The position numbers and the translations under genes are program-made. Of a DNA stretch of 5,808 nt, positions 1 to 5,040 are shown in pieces. The notes below the pieces were generated by a model. That model did not search any database, had not been told where the DNA came from, and saw only the letters and a program-made list of their open reading frames with translations. The DNA is from Bacteroidia bacterium (GTDB lineage Bacteria; Bacteroidota; Bacteroidia; AKYH767-A; OLB10): contig JANWID010000250.1 of NCBI GenBank assembly GCA_025450095.1, positions 1 to 5,808 of the forward strand, given 5' to 3'. The first letter of the stretch is position 1, and each line of letters opens with the position of its first letter.

Positions 1-8
1 GAAATCAT
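1..8 (-). CDS. IS3-family transposase OrfB, first codons only (partial)
   Basis: An ATG at positions 8-6 overlaps the orfA TGA as ATGA, in the -1 frame relative to orfA, which is where IS3-family orfB normally lies. Only about two and a half codons (M-I-...) are inside the window, so the integrase domain itself is not seen. The call rests on position, frame and the presence of orfA. Confidence 0.4.
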
Positions 9-238
9 AAGTCGTCATTAGTTTCCTGAACTGAATTATTGTTTTGTTCGGAACCAGAATCCTCCAGCTCGAATACAAGATGTGCCTTCGAAAGAAACTT
101 CTTCTTCCATTCGGCAATCTGGTTAGCATCGAGATCGAATTTCTCGGCAAGTTCGCCGAGTGACAGGCGTTCGGTAATGGCTTCGAGCACGACTCTCGAT
201 TTGAATTCGGACGTAAACTTCCGTCGCTGATTCTTCAT
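5..238 (-). CDS. IS3-family transposase OrfA (HTH protein)
   Basis: OrfA is the small DNA-binding subunit of IS3-type transposases; it recognises the element ends and works with the DDE integrase OrfB. The 77-residue protein starts MKNQRRKFTSEFKSRVVLEA, the family's typical N-terminus, followed by a helix-turn-helix at about residues 25-48 ending in NQIAEWKKKF. I chose the ATG at 238 because family members begin with this MKNQRRKF-like segment. In-frame ATGs at 271 and 268 would add 11 or 10 residues that do not look like the family, and no start has a clear Shine-Dalgarno sequence. The tail after residue 58 is acidic and asparagine/glutamine-rich. The TGA stop overlaps the orfB ATG (ATGA). 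Family assignment is secure; the start is fairly secure; whether the element is active is unknown. Confidence 0.85.
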   Translation of the reverse strand: MKNQRRKFTSEFKSRVVLEAITERLSLGELAEKFDLDANQIAEWKKKFLSKAHLVFELEDSGSEQNNNSVQETNDDL

Positions 239-301
239 CGCATCAATATTAAAGTGCTTGTTAACCATCATTAGTAAGAAAGAAGTAGTGTGATTAAAGC
301 C

Positions 302-396
302 TAAAGATGTCAGGATAAAACATTAAAAACCCACTATTTTAACAGATGGCAGGAAAAAGCAACGGATGGTATGGATTAGTTAACAGATGGCGGAAA
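302..396. repeat. Phased short repeats at IS end, probable transposase-binding sites
   Basis: AACAGATGGC occurs at 341-350 and 382-391, with a two-mismatch copy AACGGATGGT at 361-370. The steps are 20 and 21 bases, two turns of B-DNA. The outer two lie in a longer match: TTAACAGATGGC is identical at 339-350 and 380-391 and both are followed by GGAAA, offset by one base. A weaker relative (AGATGTCAGGA, from 305) sits about 39 bases before the first. Sites on one face of the helix next to a transposase gene suggest OrfA binding sites; that role is inferred. Confidence 0.5.
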
Positions 397-415
397 TGGG
401 ACCCCTGATTAGGCT

Positions 416-650
416 GATGTTTAAGATAAAATCTGATTAATGAAGAACGCTGGTTCTATGGAATGCAGTTGATGCAGAAAAGAAAAAGGAACGCAGATGA
501 CGCAGATGTTTAAGATAAAATCTGATTGATGATCAACGCAGGTTTTATGGAATGCATCTGATGAACAAATTAAAATGGAACGCACCTGCCTGCCGAACTG
601 CAAAGCAGGCAGGGATGACGCAGATGTTTATGATAAAATATGATTGTTGT
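416..650. repeat. Degenerate 89-base tandem repeat array with interrupted second unit
   Basis: GATGTTTAAGATAAAATCTG begins at 416 and again at 505, and a close variant (GATGTTTATGATAAAATATG) begins at 623. The first step is 89 bases. The second is 118, which is 89 plus the 29-base hairpin insert at 585-613. With the insert removed, the first two units match at roughly 86% of positions by eye; the third is present for only its first 25 or so bases. Internal landmarks keep the period: GGAATGCA at 460 and 549, GGAACGCA at 488 and 577. Each unit holds a good copy of GCAGATGACGCAGATG and a decayed copy starting GGAATGCA. Stop codons are common and no convincing gene is present. Confidence 0.8.
585..613. 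repeat. 29-base palindromic insert (9-bp perfect stem)
   Basis: CCTGCCTGC (585-593) is perfectly complementary to GCAGGCAGG (605-613) across an 11-base loop. The element sits inside the sequence GGAACGCA|GATGACG, which is uninterrupted in the neighbouring unit at 488-502, so both insertion points are defined to the base. No target-site duplication is visible. It is markedly more GC-rich than its surroundings. The behaviour is that of a small palindromic mobile repeat (REP- or MITE-like); the mechanism is unknown. Confidence 0.7.
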
Positions 651-723
651 GACTTGAATAAAGTATCAAATCCTTTAAGGCTAGACGAAGTTAACACCTA
701 ACCTCATCTTGGATATAATGCCT
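651..723. other. Non-coding spacer after the membrane-protein gene
   Basis: No gene, RNA or clear intrinsic terminator is visible. The only hint of structure is a 13-codon stretch on the minus strand ending in a TAG at 681-683 that resembles the last strand of an outer-membrane beta-barrel; this is described among the findings and is too short to call a gene. Confidence 0.5.
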
Positions 724-1371
724 TCATCTTTTCGGATAGTCTGTCCAGGTCTTATCACGAATTTGCTGTTCATGCATATCAATCAGAACCAAATACTGCT
801 CTGCCCTTTTATCGGCAGTAATTTTTAGCAGGTTATTAACTGCATTCTTTGCATTCGTATTTGCTTCAAGTGCTGCTTCTTCTTTGTCCGCTAGATATAG
901 GAACCAACTATATTTATCCCAACCGAAATAATCGGTATCCCTATCTTCTCCATTTAATACTGTGTTTAGATAAAAACAGAAATGAATCTTATATGCGGGA
1001 ATAAACATCATTGTAAGAAAAAAAACAAAATAGATAACAAGAAAAATCTGTGGAAATCTAAATCCTGCTTTTCGATTCAAGAGAACAATCAAGGAAGCAA
1101 ATGTGAATAAGAATGCAACTGGAAAATAAAATCCAGTGAATCCCCAAAATTGAAAACGACCAAGCATATAAATTGTAATCAGCGCTATAGACGCATAAAC
1201 CAACGTCTGTAATAAATCTCTCTTAGAAAACTTTACAAAATAAATAATTCCATGCACGAGGATTAAGAATGTTCCAAGAACGAGAAGCAACCCACTCAAA
1301 GGATAGTGAAGAAATTTAAACGATAAACCAATTAAAAATATTACCCAGGAAATTTTATAAAATGTTCTCAT
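724..1371 (-). CDS. Five-helix membrane protein of unknown function, GldL-like N-terminus
   Basis: I do not recognise this 215-residue protein as a named family. It has five hydrophobic segments at about residues 5-21, 26-46, 53-71, 80-98 and 107-125, then a hydrophilic, probably helical C-terminal domain of about 85 residues rich in Asp, Glu, Lys and Asn. It is therefore most likely an inner-membrane protein. The first hairpin contains GLSFKFLHYPLSG followed by LLLVLG, close to the GxxFKxxHxPGxG...G signature near the N-terminus of GldL, the type IX secretion motor protein. The same signature is found in other small Bacteroidota membrane proteins, so it does not show a motor role. The ATG at 1371 begins a basic residue followed directly by the first helix. 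Aromatic residues are abundant in the membrane part. The gene lies 170 bases downstream of aqpZ, separated by an inverted pair of repeats, so co-transcription is doubtful. Confidence 0.75.
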   Translation of the reverse strand: MRTFYKISWVIFLIGLSFKFLHYPLSGLLLVLGTFLILVHGIIYFVKFSKRDLLQTLVYASIALITIYMLGRFQFWGFTGFYFPVAFLFTFASLIVLLNRKAGFRFPQIFLVIYFVFFLTMMFIPAYKIHFCFYLNTVLNGEDRDTDYFGWDKYSWFLYLADKEEAALEANTNAKNAVNNLLKITADKRAEQYLVLIDMHEQQIRDKTWTDYPKR

Positions 1372-1408
1372 GCTCCAGGCTCTAAATTATCCAAGTTTCA
1401 ATTCTAAA

Positions 1409-1452
1409 AAAAGGAACATAGATGACGCAGATGCTTATGATAAAATATGATT
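1409..1452 (+). repeat. GCAGATGAC-family repeat, forward copy
   Basis: This is a single copy of the core found in the array at 416-650: it reads AAAAGGAACATAGATGACGC followed by AGATGCTTATGAT. It matches the array cores at most positions, with changes at AT for GC near its start and C for T after AGATG. It lies 38 bases upstream of the membrane-protein start codon, so that gene's promoter must lie within or next to it. It pairs with the inverted copy at 1500-1543. Confidence 0.75.
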
Positions 1453-1499
1453 GATAATGGAATATAAATATGGAGCGTTCGCTGAACTAAACTAACTAA

Positions 1500-1543
1500 A
1501 ATCATTCTTAATCATAAACATCTGCGTCATCTGCGTTCCTTTT
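1500..1543 (-). repeat. GCAGATGAC-family repeat, inverted copy overlapping aqpZ stop
   Basis: Read on the minus strand this copy begins AAAAGGAACGCAGATGACGC. It matches the reverse complement of 1409-1452 at 38 of 44 positions by hand alignment. Two bases of the aqpZ TAA stop codon (1542-1544) fall inside the repeat. A perfect 10-base direct repeat AATCATTCTT sits at 1500-1509 and 1544-1553, the second inside the last codons of aqpZ. Confidence 0.75.
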
Positions 1544-2222
1544 AATCATTCTTCCTAAGCTGTTTCGCAATAGCTCCAGCCAGGAACGCCCCCGCAATCG
1601 GCACCAAAATAAAAAGCCAGAGCTGCGACATCGCCCAACCACCAACAAACACCGCCTGGCTGATACTCCTGGCCGGATTCACCGAAGTGTTCGTGACAGG
1701 AATGCTTATTAAATGAATGAGCGTAAGTCCGAGCCCGATCGCAATTCCAGCGAAACCATCCGGAGCCTTCTCATAAGTAGATCCTAAAATTATCAGCATG
1801 AACATAAACGTCATCACAAACTCAGTTACGATGGCAGCCGTCATGTTATACTTTCCCGGCGAGTGTTCTCCATAACCGTTTGCCGCGAAATCGCCAATCG
1901 CAGTTCCGTTTCCTGTTACTATTATATATAAGACTCCTGCTCCGGCTAAAGCCCCGATGATTTGCGATGCGATATAAGGCAGGATCTTATTACCGCTAAT
2001 GCTTCCGCTGGCCCAGAATCCTATCGTGACCGCCGGATTAAGATGCGCACCCGAAACGTGCCCGAGCGAATATGCAATCGTCAGCACCGTTAAACCAAAT
2101 GCAAGCGAAACACCCACAAGTCCAATTCCAACTTCAGGAAATCCTGCCGACAACATCGCCGCGCCGCAGCCTCCCAATACGAGCCAAAAAGTTCCAAAGA
2201 ATTCAGCTAAATAAGTTTTCAT
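1542..2222 (-). CDS. aqpZ: Aquaporin Z-type water channel
   Basis: This is an inner-membrane major intrinsic protein that passes water rapidly along osmotic gradients. At 226 residues it is close to the usual AqpZ length of about 230. Both half-helix motifs are present: [11 protein letters not shown] (NPA at 62-64) and SVNPARS (NPA at 182-184). The selectivity-filter residues typical of water-selective AqpZ appear in the right spacing: Phe42 in LAFGLT, His170 in LIHLIS, Thr179 and Arg185. Phe and His at these places argue against a glycerol facilitator. The N-terminus [15 protein letters not shown] is the standard start, so the ATG at 2222 is well supported. The TAA stop overlaps an intergenic repeat. 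The 172-base upstream space has a candidate promoter and a palindrome, suggesting transcription separate from the secreted-protein gene. Nothing indicates damage. Confidence 0.95.
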   Translation of the reverse strand: MKTYLAEFFGTFWLVLGGCGAAMLSAGFPEVGIGLVGVSLAFGLTVLTIAYSLGHVSGAHLNPAVTIGFWASGSISGNKILPYIASQIIGALAGAGVLYIIVTGNGTAIGDFAANGYGEHSPGKYNMTAAIVTEFVMTFMFMLIILGSTYEKAPDGFAGIAIGLGLTLIHLISIPVTNTSVNPARSISQAVFVGGWAMSQLWLFILVPIAGAFLAGAIAKQLRKND

Positions 2223-2306
2223 GATCCTTAGTTTAAATTCTTACTCATAGGCTTTTCAGAATCCGCCCCGTTTTTTTTGAGTGGTATCTGGACTCCACTT
2301 TGATCC

Positions 2307-2338
2307 GAAATGTAAATCAATATGGAGGGAACATTCAA
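2307..2338 (-). promoter_or_regulatory. Candidate Bacteroidota promoter for aqpZ
   Basis: On the minus strand, TACATTTC (2314-2307) matches the -7 consensus TAnnTTTG at all but the last base. A TTG (2338-2336) lies 21 bases upstream as a possible -33 element. Transcription would begin near 2300, leaving a leader of about 78 bases. The match is imperfect and could be chance in this AT-rich spacer. Confidence 0.25.
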
Positions 2339-2354
2339 TATTTATTTGAATGTT
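2330..2354. repeat. Perfect 9-bp inverted repeat upstream of aqpZ
   Basis: AACATTCAA (2330-2338) and TTGAATGTT (2346-2354) flank a 7-base AT spacer. The left arm contains the candidate -33 TTG of aqpZ, so it could be an operator. It also lies about 40 bases past the stop of the secreted-protein gene and could fold in its mRNA, but no U-run follows, so an intrinsic terminator is unlikely. Confidence 0.45.
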
Positions 2355-2394
2355 ATAAACTATTGGTTGTGAAGGAAAACAAAAAGCTAAAACT

Positions 2395-4839
2395 TCAATT
2401 CTTAATCAATCTCGCTGCTTGAAAATTACTATCGGCAATTAATTTTAAAATATATATCCCTTGTGTCAGGTTGCCAATATCAATTGTTACAGGGAAACTA
2501 CTAACTTGATATTCTAAAATATTTTTTCCTGCAATGTCGAATATTTGAATTTCCCCAAGCGTGGTTATAGCACTTTGTAAAATGATTTTACCAGATGACG
2601 GATTTGGAAAGATCGTAAACAATGGTTTACTATCTATGGGCCTTGTACTAAGAATGCCTAAGTCAATTTCAATTAAGTCTGAGTTTGATTGTTTTAGTTG
2701 GTGACTGGCCAAGTCAAATTTCTTAATAATTGTATCAGTAACAGCATCAAATTCATATACGTCCCCGGCAGAATTTAATGCACCAAAGGGATTCGTACCA
2801 TAGAATTTTCCATTTGAGGCATGAGCCAAAGTACAGGCAGAACCGTTTCCGGTAACAGTATCAACAAATGTGGCTAACCAGTTCATGCTATCCGTGGCAA
2901 TGTCATATTTAAATACAACTCCTCCATTTGATCCTGAAGCAGTAGCACCATAGAGGATGCCATTCACTTCAACTAATCCTTCCCCAACAGTACAGCCGGT
3001 TGTTGACACTAAAACCTCATGTAATTCTGAATATACTAAAGTTGCCGGATCGAATTCGAAAAGAACTCCGCAGCTGGATGGACTACCCTGGGCAGTCAAT
3101 CCATAGAATTTTTGATTAGACGCTAATAGCAAATTGCCATAAGGTATTCTTCCCATGTTGCTGCCTCCAAAATCCACGAGCTTAATAAGAGTATCAGCTA
3201 AAATATCGTATTTAAATATTACACCATAACCATTGAGTCCTCCTGACGTAGTCATTCCGTATAAAGACCCATTATACTCCGCCAGGTTTCCATATGGACA
3301 AAATCCATTAGTATTAAAACCAAAGTCGAATAATCTGTTGAAAGCAAATGTGCCTGGGTTAAATTCAAAAATTACTCCTCGGTCCACAGCCCCGCCATAC
3401 GTCGTCATTCCATACATTTTCATATTGGTAGCAAGCAAAAGACTTCCGTGCGGCACTGAACCGTTAACCCCGTCAAAATGATGTACCACTTCATAGTTAT
3501 TTGTAAGTGGATTTATTCTGAAGATAACTCCGCTATCCGACATTCCTCCGCGTGATGTCATGCTGTATAAATAATTATCCCCGCCCAGAATAAATGACGA
3601 AACCGGATGACTGCCATTCGGTGTGTTGTCGAAATCGTATAGTGTCGATGCTGTTTGCGCTATGGTATCCAATTCGATAATTACTCCACCTTGAAATTGA
3701 CCTCCTTTAGTCGCCGTGCCAATAAATTTACCTGAACTTGTTTTAGAGAAGTTACATCCCGCCGGCTGGGAACCATTCATTTTATTAAAGTTCGAAATGA
3801 CTGAATAAGAATTGGTATTCAAATCGAACTGATATATTGCACCATCAGCACTCCCACTGCTAGATGTCATCCCAACAAAAATCCCAGGAGAAATTTCACA
3901 TAGAGGACCATTCGGATACGTGAAGATTGGAAAATTATTGAATAAAATATTCAAAGAATCATTAAGCGGATTATATTCAAAAATAAGACCGACATTACTC
4001 GCGGAGACACCATATATTTTCCCATTCGATGCAACCATCAACTCTCTAGTCGGATTAGAAAGTCCGCTTGCATTTAAGTCAATTTTTTTACTGAAGGTAT
4101 TAGTGATTGGGTCAAACTCAAATAACACACCTTTTACAAATGCTCCACCAGTGACTGTTGTTCCATATAATTTACCATTCGCATAAACCATCCCGTTGAG
4201 CGGATATTGGCCATTGTTCACGTTGTCGAAATCGAATAATTTATTGAAAGAAGAAGTTTGAATATCATACATGAAAATTGTGCCGGAGTTATATAAACCT
4301 CCATTAGCACAGGTTCCAAATAATATTCCATTTACTTCGACCAATTTGTTGGGAGCAAAACCAGTAGTATCGAAATCAACTAACTTTGTCAGGACAGAAG
4401 TTGTCGGGTCGAATCTGAACAATGTTCCAATCCTGTTTACTCCACCTTGAAATGTTGTACCGTAAATCAAGCCGTCTGAACAAAGTATGAGCGGATTAAT
4501 ACAACGGTAACCTGTCAGCGAATCAAAATTAACTTCAACATGGTATGTATTTGATGATAAATCATAGGAGTAAATCACACCACAATTATTGACGCCACCT
4601 GAAGATGCCATTCCGTAAAGCTTCCCATTCGTATATTCTGTCAAGCCTGATTGAGGTGCCTTGCCGTCATCTTTAACAAAGCTGTGGACAACTTGAATGA
4701 AATTTCCATTGCTGTCTGTATTGAAAATTGCACCCGCATTAAACGAGCCACCCAATTCTGTCATTCCCCACATCTCCTTTTGGGCGCTTGATTGAAATAC
4801 CATGAGAATCAACCCACACAATGTTATTATTTTTTTCAT
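2395..4839 (-). CDS. Secreted 14-repeat beta-propeller-like protein with T9SS sorting tail
   Basis: This 814-residue protein should be exported by Sec and then moved to the cell surface or medium by the type IX secretion system. Residues 1-19 form a signal peptide with cleavage after QSSA. Residues 23-728 consist of 14 consecutive repeats of 46-52 residues. Each opens with LYGMTxxGG, continues GxIFxFDPxT and ends with a hydrophobic strand and an NG turn. They resemble the Gloeo_Verruco repeat (TIGR03803) and, in spacing, kelch blades. Residues 738-814 are a type A sorting domain (TIGR04183-like): FPNPSSGKI, then IFDIAGKNI, then LTQGIYILKL and a basic end. Repeat 6 is shortest and, with 7 and 12-14, lacks the GG pair. 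No catalytic residues or enzyme domain are seen, so binding or adhesion is likelier than catalysis; the ligand is unknown. The start is supported by the signal peptide. Confidence 0.9.
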   Translation of the reverse strand: MKKIITLCGLILMVFQSSAQKEMWGMTELGGSFNAGAIFNTDSNGNFIQVVHSFVKDDGKAPQSGLTEYTNGKLYGMASSGGVNNCGVIYSYDLSSNTYHVEVNFDSLTGYRCINPLILCSDGLIYGTTFQGGVNRIGTLFRFDPTTSVLTKLVDFDTTGFAPNKLVEVNGILFGTCANGGLYNSGTIFMYDIQTSSFNKLFDFDNVNNGQYPLNGMVYANGKLYGTTVTGGAFVKGVLFEFDPITNTFSKKIDLNASGLSNPTRELMVASNGKIYGVSASNVGLIFEYNPLNDSLNILFNNFPIFTYPNGPLCEISPGIFVGMTSSSGSADGAIYQFDLNTNSYSVISNFNKMNGSQPAGCNFSKTSSGKFIGTATKGGQFQGGVIIELDTIAQTASTLYDFDNTPNGSHPVSSFILGGDNYLYSMTSRGGMSDSGVIFRINPLTNNYEVVHHFDGVNGSVPHGSLLLATNMKMYGMTTYGGAVDRGVIFEFNPGTFAFNRLFDFGFNTNGFCPYGNLAEYNGSLYGMTTSGGLNGYGVIFKYDILADTLIKLVDFGGSNMGRIPYGNLLLASNQKFYGLTAQGSPSSCGVLFEFDPATLVYSELHEVLVSTTGCTVGEGLVEVNGILYGATASGSNGGVVFKYDIATDSMNWLATFVDTVTGNGSACTLAHASNGKFYGTNPFGALNSAGDVYEFDAVTDTIIKKFDLASHQLKQSNSDLIEIDLGILSTRPIDSKPLFTIFPNPSSGKIILQSAITTLGEIQIFDIAGKNILEYQVSSFPVTIDIGNLTQGIYILKLIADSNFQAARLIKN

Positions 4840-4859
4840 CGAACTAAATTATTTTTTTG

Positions 4860-4890
4860 CAAAGATGTAGATTTTCACGAGGTTTTGAAA
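4860..4890 (-). promoter_or_regulatory. Candidate promoter for the secreted repeat protein
   Basis: On the minus strand CATCTTTG (4867-4860) matches TAnnTTTG at all but the first base. TTTC (4890-4887) lies 19 bases upstream in the place of the -33 TTTG box. Transcription would start around 4853, giving a leader of about 14 bases, which is short but not unusual where Shine-Dalgarno sequences are little used. Two mismatches keep confidence low. Confidence 0.35.
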
Positions 4891-5040
4891 TAGTTCTAAT
4901 CCGACGTAGAAAAAGATTTCGAATTGGTTGACTGCTCTATTGGGAGAAGTAATATCTAACGAAGCGGTCAATATTCTTTTGCCGGTGGCAACCTGAGTGC
5001 ACCTATTCTTCAATATTCACTATTAAATTTTCAATAACAA
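4891..5040. other. Intergenic spacer between response regulator and secreted-protein gene
   Basis: No gene or RNA is recognised. The spacer holds a small inverted repeat (TTGCC, 3-base loop, GGCAA at 4979-4991) without a following U-run on either strand, and a 9-base direct repeat TCAATATTC at 4968-4976 and 5010-5018. There is no good intrinsic terminator for the regulator gene. Confidence 0.5.

Larger units (their letters stand above)
1..408 (-). mobile_element. IS3-like insertion sequence, upstream end only (partial)
   Basis: This is the upstream end of an insertion sequence running off the left edge of the window. It contains a recognisable IS3-type orfA, the first codons of orfB overlapping the orfA stop, and a non-coding end region (about 272-408) with phased repeats of AACAGATGGC. 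The outer limit is uncertain. I place it near 408 because the last phased repeat is followed by TGGGACCCC and a different repeat family begins at 416. The canonical IS3-family tip (TG...CA) is not evident here, so the boundary may be off by about 10 bases. The other end, the terminal inverted repeat partner and any target duplication lie outside the window, so intactness cannot be judged. Confidence 0.6.
1406..1543 (-). terminator. Possible terminator of aqpZ formed by inverted repeat pair
   Basis: A transcript leaving aqpZ would contain the two arms (1543-1500 and 1452-1409, 38 of 44 pairs) around a 47-base loop, followed by seven U residues (complement of 1406-1412, the first three within the pairing). 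Hairpin plus U-run is the layout of an intrinsic terminator, but the stem is long and AT-rich and the loop is large. It may only stabilise the 3' end or act as a processing site. Confidence 0.3.

Noticed and set aside
39..230. 63-residue plus-strand open frame
   Set aside because: Antisense shadow of the IS orfA gene, serine-rich with no family resemblance.
239..271. ATG at 271 or 268 as the start of IS orfA
   Set aside because: The extra 10-11 residues do not resemble the family, whose members begin with an MKNQRRKF-like segment; still, no ribosome-binding sequence settles it, so it remains possible.
421..603. 60-residue open frame on the minus strand
   Set aside because: It lies wholly inside the degenerate tandem array and reads through the hairpin insert; its residues reflect the repeat, not a protein family.
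416..650. CRISPR array
   Set aside because: The repeated unit is 89 bases with no unique spacers, the copies are diverged throughout, and no cas gene is present.
1999..2214. 71-residue plus-strand open frame
   Set aside because: It is antisense to the aquaporin gene, which has full family motifs, and has no features of its own.
2271..2299. T-run plus AGTGG/CCACT inverted repeat as a terminator of the secreted-protein gene
   Set aside because: On the transcribed minus strand the stem is followed by A residues, not U residues; the five-pair stem with a ten-base loop is weak.
3233..4186. Two plus-strand open frames of 82 and 88 residues (3233-3481, 3920-4186)
   Set aside because: Both are antisense shadows of the repeat-rich secreted protein; the periodic codons of the repeats keep the opposite frame open.
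4979..4991. TTGCC-GGT-GGCAA as an intrinsic terminator of the response regulator
   Set aside because: The stem is only five pairs with a three-base loop and no U-run follows on the relevant strand.
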